Shown here: piece by piece, positions 18,013 to 26,242 of the stretch
How the letters are laid out: each line of letters opens with the position of its first letter
How positions within the stretch are numbered: the first letter of the stretch is position 1
NCBI GenBank assembly: GCA_026627385.1
Contig: JAPNUR010000004.1
Coordinates: forward strand, 124,001-188,000
DNA from: Bacillota bacterium
Lineage (GTDB): Bacteria > Bacillota > Sulfobacillia > Sulfobacillales > Sulfobacillaceae
DNA: 64,000 bases
Direction of reading: 5' to 3'
The notes under the pieces: generated by a model
Database searches by the model: none
Seen by the model: the letters and a program-made list of their open reading frames with translations, nothing else
Told to the model about the DNA's origin: nothing
Translations under genes and position numbers: made by a program

Positions 18013-19095
18013 ATGAGACGCTTTGCTTTTGTCATTCATCCCTTGAGGTTTGACGATTTTGCTCGTAAATATGGGTTTACTCGGTATTTGCCGCCAAGTG
18101 CGGTGCAATGGATATTTAAGCAGGTAGGACCGGTATTGACCGGACACGTAACAGGAGTCCGGTCGTTAACCGGGGAAGAGCTAGAGGGTTGGCTGATTGG
18201 GTTGCCCTTGACGCCGCACGTATTACTGCAATCACCGTACGACTGGGTGTTGAAAAAACTCATCAAGGCGGGGGAGTTAGCTGAATCCTTAGGGGCCGAA
18301 ATTTTGGGACTGGGGGCCTTTACCAAAATCGCGGGTGACCGTGGCATCAGCCTTGCCGAGCATTTACACATTCCCGTGACCACGGGCAATTCCTATACCA
18401 CGGCAACCGCTGTCGAAGGAACGCTTCAGGCTGCCAGGCGTTTCAATCTCGACCTTAGTGAGACGCAGACGGTCGTCGTTGGGGCCACGGGTTCAATTGG
18501 GCGGGCGGCTACCTGGTTGTTAGCGGAGTCGGTGCGCCATTTAACCCTGGTGTCTCGCACCCCTGAGGCGCTCGCGGCGCTGGCGCAAGAGTTAATGGGG
18601 CAACACCCTGAACTTACGGTCCAGTGGACGGTCGATGTTCAAGAGGCTGTACGACAAGCTGATATCCTAGTGGCGGTCTCGTCAGCGACCGATGCCATAA
18701 TTGAACCGAGCACTTTAAAACCGGGGGCGGTGGTGACCGATGTCGCCAGGCCCCGCAATTTATCGCGGGCGGTGACCGAGGTGCGGCAGGATGTCCTGGT
18801 GCTTGATGGCGGTGTTATAGAAGTTCCGGGCGCTCATGCCGATATGGGTTTTGACTTCGGGTTTCCTCCGCGCATGGTGGAGGCCTGCATGGCGGAAACG
18901 ATGATTTTAGCCTTGGAAGGGCGATTAGAATGTTTCACCCTGGGACCAACCGTTGATGTGGGACGGGTCAGAGAAATCCAGACGTTGGCCGCGAAACATG
19001 GGTTTCGCATGGCTGGATTTCGCCGCTTTGAACGGGCCATTGACGATGCAGAAATTGATCGCATTCGTCAAGTTGCGCAAAGCGCGTCGGCTTAG
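18013..19095 (+). CDS. Acyl-ACP reductase-like NAD(P)-dependent oxidoreductase
   Basis: A 360-aa protein that I recognise as similar to cyanobacterial long-chain acyl-ACP reductase (AAR). Shared landmarks in order: LGAFTKI, VTTGNSYTTATAVEG, the Rossmann motif VVVGATGSIGRAA (about residues 154-166), VLDGGVIEVPG, and MVEACMAETMILALEG, where C292 aligns with the catalytic Cys of AAR (FACFAEAMLLEFEG); the C-terminal KHGF segment also matches. AAR reduces fatty acyl-ACP to the aldehyde with NADPH. Substrate here is inference; general annotation might call it a shikimate-dehydrogenase-like protein. ATG 18013 follows GGGGGT. No aldehyde-deformylating oxygenase is nearby. Confidence 0.7.
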   Translation: MRRFAFVIHPLRFDDFARKYGFTRYLPPSAVQWIFKQVGPVLTGHVTGVRSLTGEELEGWLIGLPLTPHVLLQSPYDWVLKKLIKAGELAESLGAEILGLGAFTKIAGDRGISLAEHLHIPVTTGNSYTTATAVEGTLQAARRFNLDLSETQTVVVGATGSIGRAATWLLAESVRHLTLVSRTPEALAALAQELMGQHPELTVQWTVDVQEAVRQADILVAVSSATDAIIEPSTLKPGAVVTDVARPRNLSRAVTEVRQDVLVLDGGVIEVPGAHADMGFDFGFPPRMVEACMAETMILALEGRLECFTLGPTVDVGRVREIQTLAAKHGFRMAGFRRFERAIDDAEIDRIRQVAQSASA

Positions 19096-19107
19096 TCCCG
19101 ACGCGCT
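19081..19107. terminator. Hairpin between convergent genes, with the stop codon in its loop
   Basis: AGCGCGTCGG at 19081-19090 pairs perfectly with CCGACGCGCT at 19098-19107. The TAG stop of the upstream gene lies in the 7-base loop. No T-run follows, but its place between two convergent genes suggests bidirectional termination. Confidence 0.55.
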
Positions 19108-19114
19108 AAGGTTG

Positions 19115-19600
19115 CTATCCTGCGTAAAACCATCCCGTGTTCCACATATCCAAGGCGCGCGCCTGATCGTTGCGCATCCCGGCATCAATCACTTCCGCTA
19201 CGTAAACTATATGATCGCCTCGAGGGACGGTGTCGGTAACCCGACATTCGACCCACGCGGGGAGCTCGCTTAGCAACGGCGAACCGGTGCTACCGACCTC
19301 ATAGGGGTGACCGTTCAGAAGGTTGTTCTCGCGCTTGGTGGGGCGGAAGAAATCTTGGGCAATAGATTGTTGTTCAGCAGCCAGGACGTTTAAGGCAAAG
19401 TGATGACCCGCGTCGATCAGCGACCGCAGGTGACTGTCTCCTTTCACGGCAACCATGACCAGAGGCGGTTGAAATGATGCTTGCGAGACCCAGTTTACGG
19501 TCCCGGCCGCCATGTCATCACCGTGAGCGGCGGTCATGACGTAAAGGCCATAGGTAAATAACCTGAGCGCTTGTTTCTTGGCTTGGGGGTCCACCTTCAT
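19115..19600 (-). CDS. Flavin reductase domain protein (HpaC-like)
   Basis: A 161-aa FMN-binding split-barrel protein. The N-terminal RLFTYGLYVMTA segment, then GTVNWVSQASFQPPLVMVAVK and FALNVLAAEQ, followed by ECRVTDTVPRGDHIVYVAEV, are the standard landmarks of NAD(P)H:flavin reductases that supply reduced flavin to monooxygenases. ATG 19600 has AGGAGAG upstream; a longer frame lacks a site. It is convergent with the acyl-ACP-reductase-like gene and has no partner oxygenase in the window, so its physiological role is open. Confidence 0.85.
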   Translation of the reverse strand: MKVDPQAKKQALRLFTYGLYVMTAAHGDDMAAGTVNWVSQASFQPPLVMVAVKGDSHLRSLIDAGHHFALNVLAAEQQSIAQDFFRPTKRENNLLNGHPYEVGSTGSPLLSELPAWVECRVTDTVPRGDHIVYVAEVIDAGMRNDQARALDMWNTGWFYAG

Positions 19601-19943
19601 CTCTCCTATCACTACCCATAGCATGGGAAAAAATGTTATAGACACTGTAACGCACTCGCGGCACCGTGGCAAGCTGAGCCGATTCAACACCATGGCACGG
19701 TGCGGTGAGCTTGCACACTCACGCCCTCAAGAATCGCGTCGCGCAAGGCGTGACATTTGGATGACGAGGTTAAAGAAAGACTGAAGAATTCTCAATAACC
19801 ATTGTCCAAGAGTTTGACGATGAGGAGTGGCGCGGGTTCTACGCAAGGTCGCCAGACTTTCGATAAATGTGCGGAAAGGGAAGCAGAATACCTAGGGCTT
19901 CGGTACAATAGCTAGGGAAGCTTTTCTCACGGGAGGGATCGGG

Positions 19944-20666
19944 GTGCCGGAAAAGCCACAGCGCGTGCAACATGTGAGGTGTCCGCAGTGCGGCGAAACT
20001 GTCTTGCCAGAAGACAAGTTTTGCTTTCATTGTGGACGTCGCCTGAAGGCCCACGTGGCAGAGAGGGACGAGGAGGGCGCAGGCCGCCATATTGCGGAAT
20101 GGCCTCTAGCCATTTTAGGAGCTATTGTCATCGTTGGTGCGGCTTACACCATTCATCGCCAAACGCATCTCTTGGGGCAACTGCGTTCGCAGCCGCGACA
20201 GCATGTGTTGCCCAATCACCCTGGCGCGGCCCAGCAACGATTGCACCCGACGGGGCCCCTAGTCCTACATCCGGTGGTCACCACAACGACGACCTATCCT
20301 CGCAACGTACCATCGTCGGCGAGTTGGACGCTGGTCGCCGAAACCTATCACAACGTGCAAATTACCTTACGGCTGCCAAATAGTATGACGACCCCTTTGA
20401 GTGTGGCTCGGACCGCATGGGTTTGGGGCGCAGCGCGCACGCCGTACCGGGTAAGCGTGGCGGTGGTCGCGACGCGGCCGCCAACAGCCACGCAGGTGTT
20501 AGGTAACGGTGTATACGGGACAGTTATTCAACGCACGTCGGCCACTGCCATGCAATCGCTGTTTATCCGGTGGGCAGGTCATGCCTGGCTTGATGTATCG
20601 ATGACCGTGCCGGGTGCCCATGCCAATTGGCTTGCGTCCATAGCAGAAAGTGTCCGCATTAGTTAA
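19944..20666 (+). CDS. Zinc-ribbon membrane protein of unknown function
   Basis: A 240-aa protein with three parts. Residues about 12-35 form a zinc ribbon (CPQCGETV then CFHCGRRL). A single membrane helix (about 55-72, LAILGAIVIVGAAY) follows. The rest is a proline- and threonine-rich linker and a compact beta-rich domain (about 125-240) predicted to lie outside the cell. Such layouts occur in Firmicute sensors and envelope proteins, but I do not recognise the outer domain. GTG 19944 is preceded by GGGAGGG. It stands alone, and GGTACAAT at 19902-19909 could be its -10 element. Confidence 0.75.
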   Translation: MPEKPQRVQHVRCPQCGETVLPEDKFCFHCGRRLKAHVAERDEEGAGRHIAEWPLAILGAIVIVGAAYTIHRQTHLLGQLRSQPRQHVLPNHPGAAQQRLHPTGPLVLHPVVTTTTTYPRNVPSSASWTLVAETYHNVQITLRLPNSMTTPLSVARTAWVWGAARTPYRVSVAVVATRPPTATQVLGNGVYGTVIQRTSATAMQSLFIRWAGHAWLDVSMTVPGAHANWLASIAESVRIS

Positions 20667-21366
20667 GGAAAGGTTTTTAAGCGCCGGGGCCGATGGCTAA
20701 CACCGGCCGCCAAAGCCATAAACCAAGGGTAGCGTGCGACCGGATATCGTGCTTCGGTGGCGCACGTACTACCTATGCTTCCAGGGCGGCCTAGGTCGCC
20801 ATTCTTTCGGTGGTACGAGGCTCTTCCGGAGAGAAGTAAAAAGAACCGCAGGTCGCCGAACTCTAGCGTGCGATGGGGCCGCGGGGGACTTCCGAGGGAC
20901 GGACAACGCTACTTCGCGGCGCTGGCCGACAAGCGGAACACCGTGGCGGCCCAACGCGTTCGGGATGGACACAAGGGACCGGTCACATTGGTGGCACGGG
21001 TCCTGACGTGGTGGGTGTAGCGCAGATTCTATGCGTCGAGAGCCGCCAGACGGTTCCTTGCGGATAATCCACCTCCCCAAAGCGCTGCAACCCCCTCGCA
21101 GAGGCTGCGTGAAAATTGAGCACCGGTTGACACCGCCAAGCGGTCTTGACGGCATGACATCAGGTTAGGCGGCCCTGTCCGCGGAGAGCTAGATTGTCTG
21201 GGATGGGGAGTTAGGGGCCAAGGAGGACGCGAAATCGCCTCCTGCGGCCAGCCTGGGCCCCTCCCAGATTGCGAAGGAAGGGGCCATCGTACACGGTGTT
21301 TCGATCAACTGCAGGCCTATCGACAAACCGGACGGCCATTGATTTTGGCGACGCGAAAAGTGGGCG
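20667..21366. other. 700-base stretch without a recognisable gene
   Basis: Between the zinc-ribbon gene and dapA. Several overlapping frames of 60-130 codons occur, but all are rich in Arg, Gly and Trp, typical of non-coding G+C-rich DNA, and none has a ribosome site or known motif. The run GCGTGAAAATTGAGCACC near 21109 looks a little like an IS21-type end, but no transposase trace accompanies it. The region may be decayed accessory DNA. Confidence 0.4.
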
Positions 21367-22272
21367 TTAAACCAGTGCATAAGATCCGGCTCTATCCGGT
21401 CGCACGACTTGTGTGATGTACTGGTACAGGCGATCAAGAGCCTCGGTGTTTTCAGGAAAAACAAGCGGTAGACGCAGCGGGCCAACCGATATCCCTAAGG
21501 CATTCATTATCCATTTAAGAGGAATGGGGTTGGGCCAGGCAAATAGGTCCCGGAATACTGGGCGGAGCAGTCGATGTAACTCGCGGGCTCGATCGATGTG
21601 CCCCTCCAGGAACGCTTGGCACATGGTGGCCATCTCTTCCCCGACGATATGGGACGCGACGCTGACCACCCCATATGCCCCGACGGCTAACGATGGGTAA
21701 AAGAGGAGGTCGTCGCCTGAATAAATGAACATGGAGGGACAGTCTTCCAACAGCCGTTCGATGGTCTCCAGCTGGCCGCCGGCTTCTTTGATTGCTTGCA
21801 CATTTGGGCATGCCTGGTTTAACCGCTGTACGGTGCGAGGGTCCATATTGACGCCTGTGCGTCCAGGCACGTTGTAGACCATGATTGGCAGCTGGACGCT
21901 GTCGGCAATGGCCCGATAATGTGCCAGCAAACCATCGGCCGATGGCTTGTTGTAATACGGGGTGACCACCAGCAATCCATCGGCGCCCCAGCGTTCGGCG
22001 GCTTTGGCCATAGCTACGGCGTGCCGCGTATCGTTGGAGCCAGTACCCACAAAAATTGGCACGTCTCCCGCCCCACGGCGTGCCGCGTGATACAGGATTT
22101 CCCGTTCATATTCGGTTAAGGTCGGAGACTCTCCTGTCGTCCCCGCGATGACCAGACCGCCGCTCCCGTGGCGCACCAGCCAAGCGGCCAGATTTTCTGC
22201 GCGCCTCTCGTCTAACTCTTGATTGTCGGTAAATGGGGTGACCATGGCGGTCATAATTCGAGGCCAAAGCAT
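21367..22272 (-). CDS. dapA: 4-hydroxy-tetrahydrodipicolinate synthase
   Basis: A 301-aa class I aldolase of the DapA family, which condenses pyruvate with aspartate semialdehyde in lysine and diaminopimelate synthesis. Signatures are GTTGESPTLT, the catalytic tyrosine in MVYNVPGRTG and the Schiff-base lysine in AIKEAGG, with PNPIPLKWIMNALG near the end as in true DapA. Length is normal. ATG 22272 has GGGAGGAA upstream. It is monocistronic here, without other lysine genes. Related aldolases such as N-acetylneuraminate lyase share the fold, but the motif set favours DapA. Confidence 0.9.
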   Translation of the reverse strand: MLWPRIMTAMVTPFTDNQELDERRAENLAAWLVRHGSGGLVIAGTTGESPTLTEYEREILYHAARRGAGDVPIFVGTGSNDTRHAVAMAKAAERWGADGLLVVTPYYNKPSADGLLAHYRAIADSVQLPIMVYNVPGRTGVNMDPRTVQRLNQACPNVQAIKEAGGQLETIERLLEDCPSMFIYSGDDLLFYPSLAVGAYGVVSVASHIVGEEMATMCQAFLEGHIDRARELHRLLRPVFRDLFAWPNPIPLKWIMNALGISVGPLRLPLVFPENTEALDRLYQYITQVVRPDRAGSYALV

Positions 22273-23192
22273 AATGATTCCTCCCTGTACTAAAGCAAAG
22301 CGTCAGGTGACGCGCGTTGACTCACAGGCGCTACATGTTGACCGAATTATCATACTGATCTCAGTAGACATTCAGTGCCAGTGGACAAACTCACGAAGAG
22401 AGAAATTGCGGAAGCCGGATTCCGCGTACACGACGCGGTCCGGCTAAATCTTGCAGTTGGCCTTGAAGGAGGGAGTAATGCGAGAACCGACAGAAAAGAC
22501 ACGACCGAAGAGGGCTCGGGTGAAATCGGGCACTTCGAACACTCTTCTCAGTCCTTTCCGCAGAATTTGAATATCATCATAGGCGACCTTGGCGACGATG
22601 TCAAGCGATCCAGGGCTCTATGATAAAACCTGTGGGATCTGCTAACAAAGGTGGCGTCTGGTGAGCCAAGACCTCGAGGCCGCGTTCCGACGTGAAAGAA
22701 GCTGACGTTAGAGGATGCTCGAGGCGCCGGAGGCCGCTGGCGAAACAATGCCGACGATGGCGATCATCACGTCGAAGATGCGGCCAGGGGGCGCACCTTG
22801 CAGATGTTCTTGAGCTGCCGACTGGCGACTCCAGTCCCACAATTATTGTCATAGAGGCAAGCGCGGTTGTGCGATACGTGCGCCAAGTGTTCGGCTGCCG
22901 CCGCTGCCCGCCAAACCAGAGAGCAGGCCTCCTGAGTGTTTCACAAGCTTCGTGTGTGATGCTCAATAAACGTGATAGAGTCCTGACACGTTACGACAAA
23001 CGTGACCGTACTGCACTGGTTCTTCTCGAATGTTATCGCGATCCGCCTACGCCTTTGGGTGCCGGAGGCGATGATACTTTCATGACGAGCAATAGTTGTG
23101 GTAGAAATTGTCGAATCAAGGAAGAGGACTTTAATGCTGTAGCGCGAACTGCAATTAAAAACAGGAGTGACGTGGCGCAAGGAGGCGCAGGT
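22273..23192. other. 920-base stretch without a clear gene
   Basis: Between dapA (minus) and the EAL gene (plus). One minus-strand open stretch, 22447-22617, encodes 57 residues (VAKVAYDDIQILRKGLRRVF and so on) with sensible amino-acid composition but no start. It may be a fragment of a lost gene. A frame open through 22692-23192 runs into the EAL gene but has no coding character before GTG 23193. No riboswitch was recognised. Confidence 0.4.
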
Positions 23193-23918
23193 GTGAAGAG
23201 TCATGAGCAAGTGTCTGACGCTCTTGACAAAGCGTTGGAGGATGAAGCGATTTTTTCCGTGTTTCAACCAATATGGACGGTAGACGGAAAGTTATTAGGA
23301 TTCGAGGCATTGTCCCGGTTTCACAACGGTACGCCCCCGGATGCGGTGTGGGCCCTGGCACACGAACGTGGGGTGGCGGCTCGACTGGACCAGGTAGCCT
23401 TGCGGCGAGCCATGATCGGGGCTAGTCGATTGCCGGGCCGCCTCTTCTTAAATGTCACAACGGCTCACTTAGCGAACCCAGAGGCGCTTAAGGCGTTTGG
23501 CGATCCCTCCCGGGTCGTATGGGAGGTGAGTGAGCGCACAGGAATGGCCGTGACGGGGTTGGACGGATTGCGGTGGCTGAAAGATCAGGCATACCCGATT
23601 GCTATGGATGACGCCGGAGTAGGTCATTCAACCATTGAGCGGCTCGAAACGATCCGGCCACATATCGTCAAATTGGATCGGCGTTTGGTGGAGGTATGGG
23701 CTGCTGGACGCCCCGGACCCCTTCGACAATGGGTTTCAGCCGCTAAAAATATTGGATCGGTGGTGTTAGCCGAAGGGGTGGAGAACAAACACTGGGTGGA
23801 AGGTTTGGCCAACGAAGGCGTGGTAGCCGTTCAAGGGTATGGGCTGGGCTTGCCATTGCCCCCTGATCAATGGCACGGACTCAACGCAGTTTCCGTTGTG
23901 GCCGACGATCTCGTCTAG
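23193..23918 (+). CDS. EAL-domain cyclic-di-GMP phosphodiesterase
   Basis: A 241-aa protein made of a single EAL domain, which hydrolyses cyclic di-GMP to pGpG. Metal and catalytic residues appear intact: E38 in GFEALSRF, N in LFLNVTTAHL, E in WEVSERTG, the Asp pair in AMDDAGVGHS, K in IVKLDRRLV and E in LAEGVE, with QGYGLGLP at the end. There is no sensor domain or membrane segment, so it is likely cytoplasmic and constitutively available. GTG 23193 is well supported by AAGGAGG at 23179-23185. No diguanylate cyclase is encoded in the window. Confidence 0.88.
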   Translation: MKSHEQVSDALDKALEDEAIFSVFQPIWTVDGKLLGFEALSRFHNGTPPDAVWALAHERGVAARLDQVALRRAMIGASRLPGRLFLNVTTAHLANPEALKAFGDPSRVVWEVSERTGMAVTGLDGLRWLKDQAYPIAMDDAGVGHSTIERLETIRPHIVKLDRRLVEVWAAGRPGPLRQWVSAAKNIGSVVLAEGVENKHWVEGLANEGVVAVQGYGLGLPLPPDQWHGLNAVSVVADDLV

Positions 23919-24475
23919 GGATGGGCGACCATTTCTGGTTGCCTTGATCCCTGACCGCACGGGCGTACTATAGATATTAAATCCCTATTTAAATCCCTAT
24001 CGTTTGGTTTTTATAGACGAGACAGACAGGATGAGGGAAGGGATGTCCATTTGCGCCGCTAAAACCACAATCGGGCGCTCGGAATATGGGGGGCTCCGAG
24101 AAAGGTCTCGGGAAACCTGCTCAGATTGGCGCTGGCGTACTCCAACAATTTTGCGGTGTTTTGCACGATATCCCTTGAGTTTAATGGACTGGATCGAATC
24201 GGACGTTCGGCATGAACGGCGGCCTTCAGGGCCTCCTACAACCTCCGGCGGTGATTTCCGCAATCCCGATGGTGAACGCGACCCTGCTATTTATGTGTTA
24301 ACGCGATTTGATCTCAATGACTGAGAATTGTTTTCAACCACAGGATGCGACCGTGTTCCTTAACCAAGAACAAGTATCGCCCGCTCAGGAATTGGGCGTA
24401 GCACTGCTGACGATTCTAGAGAACACGTTAACAAGGTGATGTGTAAGAGATGTTGGTTTTAAAAGTCTTATAGTG
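23919..24475. other. 560-base stretch without a recognisable gene
   Basis: It includes a short tandem repeat AAATCCCTATTT (near 23978-24000). Frames of about 100 codons at 24004-24324 on both strands show no motif or ribosome site. Base composition becomes A+T-rich towards the tandem promoters at the right. Confidence 0.4.
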
Positions 24476-24504
24476 TTAGCAAGTATAAATATCTTACATA
24501 TAAT
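24476..24504 (+). promoter_or_regulatory. First of two tandem SigA-type promoters
   Basis: TTAGCA at 24476-24481, a 17-base spacer, TATAAT at 24499-24504. The -10 lies in ACATATAATGT, which recurs exactly 33 bases downstream. Confidence 0.5.
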
Positions 24505-24507
24505 GTG

Positions 24508-24537
24508 TTGATATAAGGCATATATGTGACATATAAT
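24508..24537 (+). promoter_or_regulatory. Second tandem SigA-type promoter
   Basis: TTGATA at 24508-24513, an 18-base spacer, TATAAT at 24532-24537, again inside ACATATAATGT. It faces the small cysteine-rich gene at 24666, leaving a leader of about 120 bases. Confidence 0.55.
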
Positions 24538-24665
24538 GTAACCTTGGATGGATGTTGATTTCCGTGCAGTGAGGTTGCCGAACCTGTGCTGTGGCCGTGG
24601 TCAGGTACTTATTGGGACTGGAGGGTCTAACGGCCAACATGTCAATGTGAAAGGGGATTCTTGCC

Positions 24666-24908
24666 GTGAGATTTTATGAGCACTTTGCACCAATCGAGGA
24701 ATCGCCCATCGAGTTTCGCCTCGCTTCGCGGTGTGGGAAATGCTGGGGTACGGGATTGTGTCCCACTTGTCGGGGATCGGCAGCGCAGGCGGAGCGTGCA
24801 GATGAGCAAGTTGTTCATTGTCCGGATTGTTGGGATCCTCGCCGGCGCCGTAATTCGGGCCAATGCCCCCGTTGCCAGGGGTTAGGTGAGGAAATGGAAG
24901 TGCTGTAA
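24666..24908 (+). CDS. Small protein with four CxxC zinc-binding motifs
   Basis: An 80-aa protein with CGKC, CPTC, CPDC and CPRC, the first and last followed by WGTG and QGLG. This is the CxxCxGxG pattern of the DnaJ zinc-finger region, enough to bind two zinc ions. The protein has no J domain. A role in protein handling or as an adaptor or regulator is possible, but I do not recognise a defined family. GTG 24666 has AAAGGGGA upstream, and two promoters lie 130-190 bases before it, which supports it being real in an otherwise gene-poor stretch. Confidence 0.6.
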   Translation: MRFYEHFAPIEESPIEFRLASRCGKCWGTGLCPTCRGSAAQAERADEQVVHCPDCWDPRRRRNSGQCPRCQGLGEEMEVL

Positions 24909-25618
24909 AGGGGATGCATTGTGAGAGGTTTCGACCCGATAATGTGGCTTCTCTCTTAGCCATGAGCTGACAACGGCTCATCGAGTCACGTCTTAGTCGT
25001 TTACCCCTGATTAAAGGTGCTATGGGGTTTTGTAATGCTCGATTCGACGCGGATGCCAATTCTACAAACATTTCTACATCAGGTTTGAATGTATCGCTGT
25101 CGCATCGCACATTCTGATAACTTTGCATAAGTGCATTTGGTCGGTTTGGTGCGCTCGCCTGTTGATTTGGTTCCCTCCCGCGTTTGCACTGCCATGTCGC
25201 TACAACGTACCCAGAAAATACAGTATTTCGGACAATCGCGGCTAACGACAGCCCGCATGTTCTCGGGCAGCGATCCGATGCCATCGTCGGACGTCACCGT
25301 CGAAAGTTTGGAATACTTGACGCGCGGGGAAGACAGACATAGTTCGGGTCGGCTGCTAGTGCTCGGGAGTGACCGTTTCTGTCGAAACGACACCAGCCTG
25401 CGGTCTGCGTCTACTACGCTTCCTGTCAACCAGCAAACGAACTTGCGCCTAAGCCATAGCGTCGCCGTCAGAGGAAACGGGAACGAGTACATCGTGAGTC
25501 ATGGCGAGGTCAGGGGATGCCCGGATGGTGAGGACATCTGCACTGAAAGTCTGGTCACCGCCCACATCGCCAGCGATTGGAAAAAGAATGGGACGTGCCG
25601 TGCCTTTACAGGCTGTTC
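24909..25618. other. 710-base stretch without a recognisable gene
   Basis: Opposing frames of 137-227 codons overlap here, so at most one could be real. None has a ribosome site or a recognisable motif, and all have an odd composition (many Arg, Ser, Cys). I take it as non-coding or decayed. Confidence 0.4.
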
Positions 25619-26116
25619 CTAGCCCGACCCGTCATTTCCCTGAGAAGATGAGGATGTTTTCTTAGAGGCCTTCGATTTTTTTTCAATGGAGAGCTTACCT
25701 GTGGGTTCAAGGCGGGCGGTTTTGACATCCTGCAATTTCGTTTGTTTCTGTCGTAGTTCCATGGCCAGATCCGCGCGGGACATGCGCTCCGACGCCAAAG
25801 TTTGCGTATTGATGTGGCCGTTGGTGACCACTGTCGTCTCTACGCCTTGGGTCAATTTTTCCAACCACCGAAACCGCAAATTTAACCAGGTGAGTAGCCA
25901 CTGAAGAATTCCTAACGCCACTGTGATGGCAATGGCGTTAATTAAGGGTTCATGAGTGCTCTCCATGCCAATAGCCACGGCTTCACCGATCATGATGGCC
26001 ACCGCGAAGTCGAAGGGCGCCATTTTCCCCAGGGTGCGCTTACCCATAAACCGAAAGACCACGAGAGCAGTGAGCCATAGGATTGCGGTTCGACCTGAAA
26101 GCGTTAGTACTTCCAC
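25619..26116 (-). CDS. DUF421 membrane protein (YetF/YcaP family)
   Basis: A 165-aa protein of the DUF421 family. The N-terminal two-thirds holds three membrane helices with the family motif VFRFMGKRTLGKMAPFDFAV and a following IGEAVAIGM segment; the C-terminal part forms the small cytoplasmic domain (VVTNGHINTQTLASERMS) and ends in a Lys/Ser-rich tail. Related Bacillus proteins such as YetF are linked to spores and the envelope, but the biochemical role is unknown. GTG 26116 is chosen for GAGGAGG 7 nt upstream. It diverges from glnA with 126 bases between them. Confidence 0.85.
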   Translation of the reverse strand: MEVLTLSGRTAILWLTALVVFRFMGKRTLGKMAPFDFAVAIMIGEAVAIGMESTHEPLINAIAITVALGILQWLLTWLNLRFRWLEKLTQGVETTVVTNGHINTQTLASERMSRADLAMELRQKQTKLQDVKTARLEPTGKLSIEKKSKASKKTSSSSQGNDGSG

Positions 26117-26242
26117 ACAGTGTCCTCCTCGTTGCCGATGTCTCGCGGTTATCATGGAGTGAGGCATCGCAAATTATACGCGTCAAGCACGCGATGTGAT
26201 TTTGTTAGAATGGCAGTAAACGTGTGTGAGGGGAGGCATTGT

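Noticed and set aside
21109-21126. GCGTGAAAATTGAGCACC, possibly an IS21-type end
   Set aside because: No partner end, no transposase fragment and no target duplication could be found.
20757-21155. Frames of 87-128 codons between the zinc-ribbon gene and dapA
   Set aside because: No ribosome site or family motif, Arg/Trp-rich composition, and mutually overlapping.
22692-23192. N-terminal extension of the EAL protein by 167 residues
   Set aside because: The extension has no coding character, and AAGGAGG fixes GTG 23193 as the start.
24601-25622. Overlapping long frames on both strands (227, 163 and 137 codons)
   Set aside because: They lie opposite each other with no ribosome sites, domain motifs or natural composition; at most non-coding shadows.
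26205-26221. A GlnR-type box before glnA
   Set aside because: TGTTA is followed by seven bases but then AGTAA, not TNACA, so the consensus is not met.
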